Of a stretch of 64,000 nt of DNA, positions 31,866 through 44,480 are shown piece after piece. This DNA is from Papaver somniferum (taxonomy: Eukaryota > Streptophyta > Magnoliopsida > Ranunculales > Papaveraceae). Made by a program: the position numbers and the translations under genes. The notes under the pieces were generated by a model that ran no database searches, had not been told where the DNA came from, and saw only the letters and a list, made by a program, of their open reading frames with translations. The stretch is taken from positions 167,106,747 to 167,170,746 of the forward strand of contig NC_039363.1 in the NCBI RefSeq assembly GCF_003573695.1. Direction: 5' to 3'. Each line of letters starts with the position of its first letter. Positions within the stretch are counted from its first letter, which is position 1.

Positions 31866-32759
31866 AAAAGTATCAGCTCTGAATTGCCTTTCATCAAAAC
31901 TCATAATTGCTGGTGTGTAGACAATGGTCAAAAAATCTTAATATGGATACATAGATGGATCCCTGAACTGGATCTCCCTCCAGAACCAAAGAGTAGTACT
32001 TCCCATGCTCAAGATTATACTTATCTTCATCAATTAGTCTCAACAGATTCAGATGGTTGGAACTCAGAGCTAATATTTTCTCTATTCGATTCTCAAGTTG
32101 CTGCTCTAATTCTGAACATCTCTATACAGACTTCCCAAGAAGATAAACTGATTTGGACACTTGAAAAAAGTGGTAAATTTTCAGTTAAGTCAACTTATAA
32201 CAGAATGCTCAAGGAAAGAAATGGAGATAGTTCAGTTGGAACAAGAATGCAGAGCATCTTTAAGAAGTTATGGAGATAACCAGTTCTGCCAAGAACTAAA
32301 CAATTCATGTGGAAATGTGTAAAGAAGATTCTCCCTACAAAAGATAAGCTCCAAGGAATTATTCAAGATGAGAATTTCAGCTTCCCATTGTGTTCTCAAG
32401 AACTTGAAACAGCATCTCATGTTATACTTGAATTCCCCTTCTCAAAAGCCATTTGGTTTGCTCTTATGGTTCTGCACACTGAACAGGGTACCTTGCTAGC
32501 AGATTGGATATGTGGTTGGTTTGATAAATTATTTGTCAGGCAGATACAAGAAACTGAACTATGTAAGATAGGAATCATAGCATGGTGCATCTGGATTTCT
32601 AGGTGTGATGTTGTCTTCAAAAGAACTGCACCATCTCCTGAAATTAGCATTCATAGATGCAAAAGATAATTTGTTGTCTTAGATCATCAGCCAATCAAAA
32701 ATCATAGAACACTAGAACCTCAAAATAGGAGTAATCTTCACTGGCATCCACCTTTAGTG
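31866..32759 (+). pseudogene. LINE-2 ORF2: zinc-binding domain, truncated before RNase H
   Basis: Two frames (31884-32279 and 32307-32669) give IWIHRWIPELDLPPEPKSST, SGKFSVKSTYNRML, LPRTKQFMWKCVKKILPTKD and a degenerate knuckle FPLCSQELETASHVILEF. Here only the second Cys of the first pair remains. The last readable residues, NLHWHPPLV, end at about 32759, where copia-type LTR sequence begins. RNase H and the 3' end are missing. Confidence 0.88.
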
Positions 32760-34465
32760 AGATATATCTCGAGTAAATCTTTGAGAAGATAAAACTCAAT
32801 ACGATAGAACAAGTAATATCAGAATACGCAACTACAAAGAAAATAGTTGAATCTGGCTTCACGAATCCCAATAAAGTCTTCAAGTCGTAACCTATAATGG
32901 TTTTAGGGAAAACCTAGGTTAAAGGATAATTGACTCTAGTACGCAACTAGGAACACACATAAGTGTGGGGATTAGGTTTTCCTATTGCTAGAGTTCTCCC
33001 TTATACAGTCTTTCAGATCAGGGTTGCTTTCAACTAAAGCTAAGATAGCTTAGTAACAAAGCATTTAATATTCACCGTTACATGAAACCATGATTTAAGA
33101 TTCAAGCTAAGTCTGCTTAAAAATAAAGCAATCAATCTCCATTTTAGATGGTCTTAGCTTGTTACACACAAATGAAATATACCTTAATTTAGATATGGGT
33201 TACCGTACCTAAACGTGTATATTGAGTTGGCTCAAAAATAGTTAACGAAGTTAGCCATATGAATACTTTTGTCTTAGCTGTATTCATATAACACTTCTAG
33301 ATCAAATATGAAGATCAATCAATCATGAAAGATAATCAAATAAATCTAATTGTGTTTTAAATAGAGTTATTCAATTGTTCACTATCTCATAGAAATATAT
33401 ATGAACAAATTGAATCGAAATCGGTTTGATTCGTAATCGTACAAAGTACTTATACAAGAATCAATTCATGAACATTAAGCCACTGTTTGCAAAGAGTTGC
33501 ATTCCTTAGATCATAAATGTTTTAGTTCATGAGTATGAGAATCATACATGACCGATTCTAGAACTTTACCACTGTGTTCGCCAACCAGGTACGCGAACAA
33601 CAGCTCCGGACCTTGGCCTGGTCAAGCCGTTCGCAAACCCGGTTAGCGAGCAACTGTCTCGGACCCAACTTAGGTAAACCCGTTCGCATACTAGGTACAA
33701 ATAAGAGTTCCGGACCTTCTCAGGTAAATTCATTCGCATACTAGGTACGCAAACAAGAGTTCCAGACCTGAATCATCATAATACAGTTGACATACTAGGT
33801 ATTCATACCATGTTGTATCCAGACATGGGTAATCTTTCTAAAGTCTCATTTCAATCATTGAAACATCCTTAGAAGAATACAATGGTTGTCTCACACAAAC
33901 CATTAGCTTCAAGTAATTTTCAAGTGATCGAATGATCAATACGAAACTTCCCAAGCTAACATCAAATGACTGTCTCACACAAATCATATAAGATGTTCAA
34001 GGTAATTTCCACATGATCATCTTTTGACATTATATTTAGTTTCCAACAAATAAATTGTTTCCAACTAAACTCGTCAAGAATATGATGAACATAGCTAAAG
34101 AAAAAATCTTCCAACATATATTTCGAGAAATAGATAAGCGAGATAAACTCGGCTCGAAATATCAAATGTGTATAGTGTTAAAGTTTATATAGCTATACGA
34201 ATTAGTCTCATTAGAAGATAGAATATAATAGACTTCTGAGTGATAGATAAGTTTTAGTCTCTACATACCTTTTGTTGATGGAGTTCCTCCAAGCTCCTCG
34301 GTAGTTCTTCGTCTTCAATTGGTGAACGCCGTGAAGTGTAAAGCTTAAGTACACATTCTATCATAATCCGAGACATGGCTAAAAGCAGACTAGAAATCAG
34401 GTATATAGTTTTGATCAACTAACAGATAGCAGCGCTTCCGAGTTCGACCGAGCAGTGCTCTAACA
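32760..34465 (-). repeat. Truncated LTR (3' LTR side) of the copia-type complex
   Basis: Equals the upstream part of the LTR family. The right edge is the LTR start (TGTTAGAGC on the minus strand) beside the polypurine tract. The left edge stops at GATATATCTCGAG, about 860 bp short of the full LTR end seen in 39897-42554. Confidence 0.85.
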
Positions 34466-35529
34466 ATCTCCCTCTTTGTCAATTTTAGTGACGAATCTAT
34501 CAATACGAAAACAGATGTTCTCAATCATTGTTATACAATGTTATAGTATTACTATAGATAATCAAATTTTAATTGTATCACAACTTTGAAATAATATTAT
34601 GGTGATATGCATCACTCTCCCTTAGTCAATACTTCATCTTACAATGAAAACTACTCCCCCTTACATAATGATCCGTAAACCATATGTATGTAGTGTGAAC
34701 TACCAAATAATTCTCCCCTTTTTTGTCAATATAAATCGGCAAAGGTAAGAAAACTATGGGATCATTACTTCATGACTAAAAGAGAACATATCATCTTTGT
34801 TTCGATGATTTCACATAGTCGGAACTTAGTGTATTCATCAAGGAATTTATAAAAATACAACATAACTCCTTCAATATTCCACATCTGCACTCCCCAAAAA
34901 GATATGGCAATTAAGCACAAGTTTAATTTAGAACTCTCCCCCATTTGATGTCATTCCCAAGAGAACAACATGAGCGACCTTACTTTTACAGGAAAAGAAG
35001 GATTTTTTGGACATTAACAAATCACATGGATTTGTATCCAGTAAACTCGAATAAATTAACCACAAGAAGACCTTAATGATTAATTTAATCGGAAACGCTC
35101 AAAATAAGAAAAACTTACGGAGCCATACAGTACTTTCACATAAAAATGGATCAGGGAAAGATCAATACTGCGGAATACTTTCAAAAGTTCATTTTATCTT
35201 TCATCAATATTTGCATAATGACACAATAAACTTAACTTTTGAGCATATATGAGATAAGCACGATTCACAAACGAAAACACATATATATATATATCGTAAG
35301 CAATTGCAATATATGAAATCAAAAGATTAAATACTGCAAAAATCATCTTCCAAATAACTTTAGAATTTAAATAAATAAAGGTAAAAACATTGCAAGATGA
35401 AATTCGTTGAAATAGCTATGTGAAATCACAAATAATGTTATTCCAAACCCTAGTTATCCTTCTTAAACATAAGAATAAATTTTCAAAAATAAGTTTCCTA
35501 GACAATTTATGATGATATAAACTAAGAAC
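34466..35529 (-). other. Copia-complex interior, non-coding part
   Basis: An AT-rich stretch following the polypurine tract. It contains a short AT dinucleotide run (about 35281-35296). I see no domain. Confidence 0.6.
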
Positions 35530-36594
35530 CTAAGAATCATCTTCATCATCGGAATCCATCCAAGAAGCTTGAATTTTATCCATCTCTTCCTTGATTTCGG
35601 GAAATTTTGTAGCAAGCACACATAATTGTTCTTGCACACATTTTACCTTGGAATTGACCTTACACACACCCTTGTGAATTTGTTGAAGAAGACCCAAGGT
35701 GGTATGATCACAAGAACCGTCAAGGGTATCATATCTTTGTCTCTTGTAGTGATTCATTTTTCATACGTTTGATAATACTTGGATGAACTGATTTGGGAGT
35801 TCCAATAGAATTTCCAATGGGAGATATAGAGAATTCGTGACATATTTGCCCAATTAAGCATGGAAATCCCAACTTCTTGTTGAGTGACGTCATCGAGACC
35901 ATTTGAAGAATAATAAATCCACAAATATCAAGACCTTGAGCACCCATTTCAAGGAAATAGACCAACTCCGCAAAATCACGACTCCAACGAGAATTTTCAA
36001 TTGTGAAGGGACAAAGATTAGAGATGCCAAGTTTTCTGAAGATCCTCAAGGCAATACTAAGATATTGGGTTGGAAATTTCCCTTCTATCTAATCAAACTT
36101 CTTGCAACAAAGACCGTATGAAATGGCTTCATAAGATGGTCTTTCTCTTTTTGGTCTAGGAATACAAAAATTACCCAAGGAATTTTAGTAATCTTTGAGA
36201 TCAACTCTCTGTCAACTAGAATCTTTTTCTTATTTATCATAGTATTGAAAACAAAGTTATCAAGATTAATATCATGGATGTTAGCATAAAAGATTCTTGT
36301 GGGAGTGTCAAATACTTCACCAAGACCATTGAAGATGTTACCAAGGTTATACTTCTCAAAACACACCAAATTTTCTTTATGACTACTTTCCTTTATCAAT
36401 TTATTTTCTAGAATGAAACCACTAGAAGAAATATTTTCAAAGATCTTACTACTAGAATCATTGATGAATACAATTCTAATAGAATCTTGGTCACTTGGAA
36501 TAAACTTACTTGGGAGAGAGGATGAACAAAAACCCTTGGAAAATTTTCTTGGTTTCTTATCATCACCATTAGTCCTCCCGATTATAGCAAACAA
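35530..36594 (-). pseudogene. Frame-shifted ORF like 'putative plant transposon protein'
   Basis: Three overlapping minus-strand frames form one broken ORF. The first (36594-36085) has FYANIHDINLDNFVFNTMIN and KKILVDRELISKITKIPWV. The second (36049-35729) has DFAELVYFLEMGAQGLDICG and LGFPCLIGQICHEFSI. The third (35757-35530) is a coiled, acidic tail ending SWMDSDDEDDS. This pattern resembles a plant family annotated only as 'putative plant transposon protein' that is common near or in LTR elements. Its biochemical role is unknown. I recognise the family from memory of its motifs, not from a search. Confidence 0.6.
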
Positions 36595-37377
36595 AATAAG
36601 ATTGAGAGAAGAAGAACAAGAAAAGAAACTTACTTGATGAGCTTCCTTGAAATATTGCTTTCTTCACCTTTTCTAGAGCTCAAATTTTAGGTTTTAATGG
36701 AGCCGGTTCGAAACCGTACAACAAAACCGAGTTCGCGAACGATATCAATAAGAGGAAGAAGAAGGGTATGCGAACTGAACCTTAAATAACCCTTTATTGG
36801 GCTCGGACCCGTAATGGTATCGTAACTCATGAGAACCAGGATTTCTTATCATAGAAAAATTCCAAAGGACGTCTAGATGATGTTACACATATAGTGTTGA
36901 AACACAAGACACATAAATTAAGGAGAATGCTCAGCTTAATTTAATTTGTGCTAGATGGTTCAAAAACAAACCAAGGTGAAATCCTGAACCATGAGGCTTG
37001 CACACTGTGAGATGATAAAATTTATTCTTAGCTCAATGAAAAATTCAGAGAAAAATTCAGAGCACAAGAATAAAGGAAATTTTCATCATGTCACAGTACA
37101 AAAATAATATAGTAGAAAACTACATATCATTATTTATCCTCAGGAGAGCAGAAATACACTGTCATAGAAGGTGAAAACAATTGGAGTTTCCTCAACACAT
37201 TGAATACATTCACATGCCAGAACCATTCTGCAAAAAGGCTTTTCTCATAAACAGAAGAGTTTATGCTTAAAAAGAATTAACCCGAAATAATACAAAAACA
37301 CAAAGTTAATCAAACCATTACTTGCCCCATCTCAAGATGTATACAGATGAGGTGGAGCCAATCTTGTTACCTAGAGG

Positions 37378-37830
37378 CTAGATGGGAAGAAGATTGCTCA
37401 TGCACCATCTCTGGTTGATATTTGTGATATGTACCAGAGGTATAATCATAGTAATGATGATTTCAGGTTTAATTGTTTTTCTTGACTCCTCTTTCTTACG
37501 ATTAAGAGGTGAGATTTTCCGATACTTAGAACTAGCAACAAACTCAGTAGAAATCTTTTTATTGGTTTTACATGAGTTGTTCACAAGGTCAGGCCGCACT
37601 TCATGAATACATGAATAGACATAATCGGAACTAACACCAGGACAAACTTTTTCCTTAATCGAATTAAGTTGCTCGAAGAAGTTAAATGTATCTTCAAAAG
37701 TTGTAAATAGATCTTTATCGATAGATCCATCATGATAGTATTCCTCGAATAGATTATGTAACAACTAGTGAGATTCCATATCCTTGAGCTTTTGTTCACA
37801 CATTTCTTGCAGCGACTTTTCTTAGAGGAA
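37378..37830 (-). pseudogene. Possible gag-like fragment in the copia complex
   Basis: The minus strand reads LQEMCEQKLKDMESH, a stop, then LLHNLFEEYYHDGSIDKDLF, TTFEDTFNFFEQLNSIKEKV and further charged sequence ending in a Lys/Arg-rich part. It lies near the primer-binding end, where gag is expected, but I do not recognise a capsid or zinc-knuckle motif. Function is not assigned. Confidence 0.4.
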
Positions 37831-38057
37831 CCTTTTCCTTTTCCTTTGGGTTGTTTTTCATCAGCTAAGATTTTTGTCTTAGTTGACTCGTGATTATCTT
37901 GAGAGACCAGTGGTCTTGTAAAAAATAAACTTTGAACAACCTTTAAGGACTTCTAGTGTGCATAACAGATGCACGGAACAAGTTTCCCAAAGTGATTTCC
38001 CATTAGGACAACTTTTAGGATCAAACAAACACAAAATTATCAGGTTTATCGTGTTTG

Positions 38058-38074
38058 CCTGCTCTAATACCAAT
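38058..38074 (-). other. Primer-binding site A of the copia complex
   Basis: On the minus strand ATTGGTATTAGAGCAGG directly follows the LTR end CCTTTTCA (38075). It has one change from the usual TGGTATCAGAGC. Confidence 0.85.
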
Positions 38075-39861
38075 TGAAAAGGCGGGGGTATAACAACCAC
38101 ACGCAATAATTCTTTCGGAAATCTGTATGGACTAAACTCCAACTTAATTCCAAGAGCACCAACTTGAAAGCGAGACTCAATCAAGAATTAAATCAAAGAG
38201 TTTATATCTCTTTCTCAATACAATCAGCAAATCAAACAAATAGAAATCTGCGAGCCTGATTGATATGACAAATAACTTGGACGGTACCAAAGACCAATGC
38301 CCAAGTTTCAGTTAACTTCTATCCAACAAGCAAGGTCGGATTTATAAACTAATTGAACTAAGCACAACCTGCGATATTTCAATTATAAAAAAATATAATG
38401 CGGAAAAGAAATAACACAAACACCAGAAATTTTGTTAACGAGGAAACCGCAAAGGAATAAAAACCCCGGGACCTAGTCCAGATTGAACACCACACTGTAT
38501 TAAGCCGCTACAGACTCTATCCTACTACAAGTTAACATCGGACTGAAATATAGTTGATCCCTAACCAAGTCTCACATCGATTAATGCATAGTCGCGTTCC
38601 TTACGCCTGTAGAACCACGCCGGATTCTGCGCACTTGATTACCTTAGCTGATATCACCCAAAACTAAAAGTTGTTACGACCCAAGTCGAAGAATTATAAA
38701 AAAAATTGTCTTCCACGGATATTTATATTCTTTATTCTATTTTTATTCCATGTTTTGATAAAATCAAGGTGAACAGGAACCAATTGATAATCCGGTCTTA
38801 TACTCCCAAAGAGCAGCCTAGAAATACTAGTCACCTCACAATAACCTAACTGATTAACTGGAAAAGTTATTGCGGAATCACAAAAGTCTGAGACGAATAA
38901 CTGTTGTGATTATTTTTTATATCTTACATATCGGAGTTAAATCTCGAGTAAATCTTAGGGAAGATAAAACTCAATACGATATAACAACTAAGATCAGAAT
39001 AGCAACTAAAGATAAAATAGTTGGATCTAGCTTCACGAATCCCAATGAAGTCTTTAAGTCGTTAACCTATAATGGTTTTAGTAAAAACCTAGGTTAAAGG
39101 AGAATCGACTCTAGTACGCAACTAGGAACACACAGAAGTGTGGGGATTAGGAATATAAAGCTAAGTCTGCTTAAAAATAAAGCAATCAATCTCCACTGCT
39201 AGATGGTCTTAGCTTGTTACACACAAATGAAATATACCTTCATTTAGATATGGGTTACCGTACCTAAACGTGTATATTAAGTTTGCTTAATAATAATTAA
39301 CCGAAGTTAGCCATATGAACACTTTTGTCTTAGCCGTATTCATCTAACACTTCTAGATCAAATATGAAAATCAATCTATCATGAAAGATAATCAAATGAA
39401 TCTATTTGTGTTTCAAATAGAGTTGTTCAATTGTTCACTATCTCATAGAAATATATATGAAAAAATTGAATCGAAATCGGTCTGATTCGTAATCATACAA
39501 AGTACTTATACAATAATCAATTCATGAACATTAAGCCACGGTTTGCAAAGATTGCATTCCTTAGATCATAAATTTTTTATTTCATGAGTATGAGAATCAT
39601 AAATGACCGATTCTAGAACTTTACCACTGTGTTCGCCAACCAGGTACGCGAACAACAGCTCCGTACCTTGGCCTAGTTAAGTCGTTCGCAAACCCGGTTC
39701 GCGAACAACTGTCCCTGACCCAACTCAAGTAAACCCGTTCACATACTAGGTACGCAAACAAGAGTTTCGGACCTGAATCATCATAATACAGTCTACATAC
39801 TACGTATGCATACCATGTTGTATTCCAGACATGGCTAATCGTTCTAAACTATCATTTAAAT
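38075..39861 (-). repeat. LTR copy A of the copia complex (truncated)
   Basis: Matches LTR copy B but lacks about 120 bp (after GTGTGGGGATTAGG, near 39150). It ends at about 39861 in the middle of the LTR, where the primer-binding segment of copy B begins. Confidence 0.85.
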
Positions 39862-39896
39862 CAGGTTTATCGTGTTTGCCTGCTCTGATACCAATT
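39862..39896 (-). other. Second primer-binding segment (B)
   Basis: 35 bp of internal sequence (TTGGTATCAGAGCAGGCAAA on the minus strand) join LTR copy A to LTR copy B. It repeats the sequence next to copy A at 38045-38074. Confidence 0.85.
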
Positions 39897-42554
39897 GAAA
39901 AAGCGGGGGTATAACAACCACACCTAATAATTCATTCGGCAATCTGTATGGACTCAACTCCAACTTAATTTCGAGAGCACCAACTTAAAAGCGAGACCCA
40001 ATCATGAATTCAATCAAAGAGTTTATATATCTTTCTCAATACAATCAACAAATCAAACAAATAGAAATCTGCGAGCCTGATTGATATGACAAATAACTTG
40101 GACAGTACCAAAGACCAATGCCCAAGTTTCAGTTAACTTCTATCCAACAAGCAAGGTAGGATTCATCAACTGATTGAACTACGCACAACCTGTGATATTT
40201 CAATTATAAAAAAAATATAATGCGGAAAAGAAATAACACAGACACCAGAAATTTTATTAACGAGAAACCGCAAATGAAGAAAAACCTGGGACCTAGTCCA
40301 GATTTAACACCACACTGTATTAAGCCGCTATAGACTCTAGCCTACTACAAATTAACTTCGTACTGGAATATAGTTGAGTCCTAACCAAGTCTCACACCGA
40401 TTAATGCACAGTCGTGTTCCTTACGCCTCTAGAATCACGCTGGATTCCGCGCACTTGATTTCCTTAGATGATCTCACCAAAAACTAAGAGTTGTTACGAC
40501 CCAAGTCGAAGACTTATAAAAGAATCTGTCTCCCACGGATATGTATAATCTTTGTTCAGTTTTTATTCCATGTTTTGATAAAATCAGGGTGAACAAGAAC
40601 CAATTGATAATCTGTTCTTATACTCTCGAAGAACAGCCTAGAAATACTAGTCACCTCACAATAACCCAACTGATTACTGGAATAGTTATTGCGGAGTCAC
40701 AAAAGTCTGAGATGAAGAACTGTTGTGATTATTTTTTATATCTTACATATCGGAGATAAATCTCGAGTAAATCTTAGGGAAGATAAAACTCAATACGATA
40801 GAACAACTAAGATAGGAATACGCAACTACAGATAAAATAGTTGGATCTAGCTTCACGAATCCCAATGAAGTCTTTAAGTCGTTAACCTATAATGGTTTTA
40901 GGAAAAACCTAGGTTAATGGAGAATCGACTCTAGTACGCAACTAGGAACACACATAAGTGTGGGTATTAGGTTTTCCCATTGCTAGAGTTATCCCTTATA
41001 TAGTCTTTCAAATCAGGATTGCTTTCAACCAAAGCTAAGATAGCTTAGTAACAAAGCATTCAATATTCACCGTTAGATGAAATCCTGATTTAAGATTCAA
41101 GCTAAGTCTGCTTAAAAATAAAGCAATCAATCTGCACTGCTAGATGGTCTTAGCTTGTTATACACAAATAAAATATACCTTCATTTAGATATGGGTTACC
41201 GTACCTAAACGTATATATTGAGTTGGCTTAATAATAGTTAACCGAAGTTAGCCATATAAACACTTTTGTCTTAGCCGTATTCATCTAATACTTCTAGATC
41301 AAATATGAAGATCAATCAATCATGAAATATAATCAAATGAATCTAATTGTGCTTCAAATAGAGTTGTTCAATTGTTCACTATCTCATAAGAATATATATG
41401 AACAAATTGAATCGAAATCGGTCTGATTCGTAATCGTACAAAGTACTTATACAATAATCAATTCATGAACATTAAGCAACGGCTTGTAAATATTGCATTC
41501 CTTAGATCATAAGTGTTTTAGTTCATGAGTATCAGAATCTTACATGACCGATAACCCTTAGTTGAATCGAAATCGGTCTGATTTCCTTCAACTCTTAGAA
41601 TCATACATTACTAGAATCAACTAAGTTTATTAAAGTCTTCGACTAGGTTAAGTAATTTAAAATCGAAATACCTAGTAAGAGTTTATTAGGTATGATTCTT
41701 AGAATCGTATCTAATTCGCGAACAACTGTCCCTGACCCAACTCAGGTAAACCCGTTCACATACTAGGTACGCAAGAAAGAGTTTCGGCCCTTCTCAGGTA
41801 AATCCATTCGCATAGTAGGTACGCAAACAAGAGTTCCGGACCCGAATCATCATAATACAGTTCGCATACTAGGTATGCATACCGTGTTGTATTCCATACA
41901 TGGATAATCGTTCTAAACTCTCATTTCAATCATTGAAACATCCTTAGAAGACGAAAATGTTTATATCACACAAACCATTAGCTTCAAGTAATTTTCAAGT
42001 GATCGAATGATCAATAGGAAACTTCCCAAGCTAACATGAAATGACTGTCTCGCACAAATCATATAAGATGTTCAAGGTAATTTCCACATGAGCATCTTTT
42101 GACATTATATTTAGTTTCCAACAAATAAATTGTTTCCAACTAAACTCGTCAAGAATATGATGAACATAGCTAAAGCAAAAATCTTCCAACACATATTTTG
42201 AGAAATAGATAAGCGAGATAAACTCGGATCGAAATATCAAATATGTATAATGTTAAAGTCTATATAGATGTACGACTTAGTCTCATTAGAAGATAAAATA
42301 TAATAGACTTTTGAGTGATAGATAAGTTTTAATCTCCACATACCTTTTCTTGATGAAGTTCCTCCAAGCTCCTCAGTAGATCTTCGTCTTCAATTGGTGA
42401 ACGCCGTGAAGTATAAAGCTTAAATATACATTCTATCCTAATCCGAGACATAGATATAAGTAGACTAGAAATCAAGTATATAGTTTTGATAAACTAAACT
42501 TGAAAAACAAGCTTGAGATAGCAACGCTTGCAAGTTCGACCGAGCAGTGCACTA
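39897..42554 (-). repeat. LTR copy B of the copia complex (nearly full length)
   Basis: About 2.66 kb, from the LTR end CGCTTTTTCA (minus strand) at 39897 to a start-like TTAGTGCACTGCTCGG at about 42554. The first bases (TGTTAGAGC in the left copy) are altered here, so the outer boundary is approximate. Confidence 0.82.
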
Positions 42555-44480
42555 ATTGTATTTCACTCGCGACTATAGTATTTTGAAATTGAAAATATTT
42601 TAAGATGATATTTTATTTGGTAGATATGTGTGATTATATGCTTCCAATTATGTTTGCCTCAACAACTTAAACTCTTATTGTACCTAAATGCAACATAATC
42701 GGAATAAATGTCTTTGGATTAACTCCAGATTGTGTTACAATCATGTGTTTATTTTTTTTTATTAAACTACCGATTTTGTGTGTCTTTATGACTTAGAAAT
42801 TTTTGTTTGAAAATTGATCTATAATCGGTAGATAATTCTTGAACCCGTGCTACCGATTATAGATAATCGGTTGTAGTACATTTAATCCGTCATCTGAATG
42901 TTGTTTGTGTACTTTTAGTTCCAATTATGTAGTTAGTAAACGGTTTCTTACGAACCAATTGTTCGTTATTTTGTTGTTTGGGGAAAGCGAGCTAAGAAAG
43001 GCCAAGAAATAACAATTGTCTCAGGGCCTCGTCACGAAGGGTTTAAGAAAACAACAACTAGGTAGTAAACGTATTATCGAGCTTCACGCAATTATTTTGA
43101 ACTACCACGCACATCTTCTCTTTTGCCTTATTGATAAGTCATTCCTTTGCCTACTCTTTATTTGCAAATGACTAAATGCGCATATAACAAAACAAATATT
43201 ATAAGCTTAAGCATATAACATACATGCTTGAAAAAGAAAGTAATAGCATACGAAATCGTTTTCATAGTGTAGGGAAGTATCATGCCTCAAATGCGTGTCA
43301 TCATCAACTGCTACAACGATCTACATATGATAGCTACAAGTTAGACTACAATAACCGAAAGCATGTGAGTAAACTTGCCTACCGATTATCACATAATCAG
43401 CAGTAAATTGTGTATCCAAGACTACCGATTTCACATAGAAATGTTGACGAGTTTATTGTAAACAAAAAAGTAACATGGGAGGTCTAAGATGTCGTTTTAC
43501 AACTGATTGTACACTAATCGGTTGATAGATATAAACAAAATACAATTGATGAGTTATGATGGTTAAAATTTTGAAGTAAATTCACTTCTGGGGCGACATC
43601 TATGATCGAAAGATAAATAAATTTATCAACTACCGATTACAAAGTTCGCAAAATCGAAATTTATTAGGTTTGGCAAAATTTATTTTTTGCGGCGACATGT
43701 TTAATCAGTAGATATAAATATTAATACACTACCGATTGCGAAAGATGAAGAATTACAAATTACATGAGTTTGGAAAAATTCGTTTTTGGGACGACTAATA
43801 CAATTGGTAGATAAATCATTTTACTACACTACCAATTGTAAAAGATAAAACAAACCAAGTTTTATAAGTTTGGAGAAATTCGTTCTTGGGGATACTTTTA
43901 TAATCGATAGCTACTTTATTTTACATAACTACCGGTTATGAAAAATTGATACTTGGAACTACTGATTCTGGGTAGTTCATGGCATTCAATGCATGCAAGG
44001 GTCAAATTTTTTGGCTAACAATCACATACAAACGCATACAAAATGGATATTTTAGTTTCTTAACACAATACTTGTATGTTTGATCCATTACTTCGATCTC
44101 GTGTGATTCTTCGTTTTCTTCCATGAAATCTTCGTCTAGGGATTTTTCTCCATAAAAAATTGGATCATTCAAAAAATACCCCAAATTGTCATCATCTCTG
44201 AACGTTGTTGAACCTTCAACATTATGTTCTTCATGATGTTTATCACCTTCTTCTTCATACTCATCCATGTTTGTTATTGATTTAAGAAAAAATGGTTTTC
44301 TCCCACTTTTTTTTCCTCTTCTACTCTAAAACCTTCTCGATAACTCAAATAATTTTCCTAGCACTAACTATACAAACGCTAGTTATCGATTATCACTAAT
44401 TAACTACCGATTATCACTAATTAATCAAGCGCAGATTAGCCAATACGAAAATTGTGTAGATAACAGGTGAGTTCCTTTTA
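42555..44480. other. DNA-transposon-like region rich in CTACCGATTAT motifs
   Basis: ACCGATTAT and its complement ATAATCGGT recur at least ten times in both orientations (for example 42850-42872 as a palindrome, 43381, 43424, 43630, 43727, 44385 and 44405). Dense short motifs in both orientations resemble the subterminal repeats of CACTA-type transposons, or a MULE, but no CACTA terminus or TSD was found. The minus-strand frame 44268-44002 encodes an acidic 88-residue peptide (MDEYEEEGDKHHEEHN) with no recognised domain; it may be the N-terminus of a lost transposase. Confidence 0.45.

Larger units (their letters stand above)
17800..32759 (+). mobile_element. L1-type LINE (LINE-2) split by a Ty3/gypsy element
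   Basis: The left part (to 19635) has ORF1 with a zinc knuckle and the ORF2 endonuclease. The right part (30320-32759) has reverse transcriptase and the zinc-binding domain. The two are separated by the LTR element 19636-30319 with TSD CTCAC. The copy stops at NLHWHPPLV, the exact point where the RNase H domain starts in LINE-1 (NIHWLPPPVDVITINVDGS), cut off by copia-type LTR sequence. Frameshifts and several stops make it inactive. The 5' boundary is approximate; no poly-A end or TSD can be defined. Confidence 0.88.
32760..42554 (-). mobile_element. Rearranged Ty1/copia-type retroelement complex
   Basis: Three LTR pieces of one family (32760-34465, 38075-39861, 39897-42554) share long stretches, such as CGAGTAAATCTT(T/A)G, AACCTAGGTTAA and TACCGTACCTAAACGTGTAT. 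In minus orientation, a polypurine tract AAAGAGGGAGAT adjoins the LTR start TGTTAGAGCACTGC (34465). Primer-binding sequences TTGGTATTAGAGCAGG and TTGGTATCAGAGCAGG (initiator Met-tRNA type) adjoin the two right-hand LTR ends (38074 and 39896). The inside (34466-38074) has no pol domain. I could not find a TSD. The left LTR is truncated where it meets LINE-2. Confidence 0.82.

Noticed and set aside
33962..34165. 67-codon minus ORF, nearly repeated at 42031-42240
   Set aside because: Shared because both sites are LTR pieces of the same copia-type family.
42555..44480. Firm CACTA transposon call
   Set aside because: The motif density fits, but no CACTA terminus or 3-bp TSD could be found, so only a region description is given.
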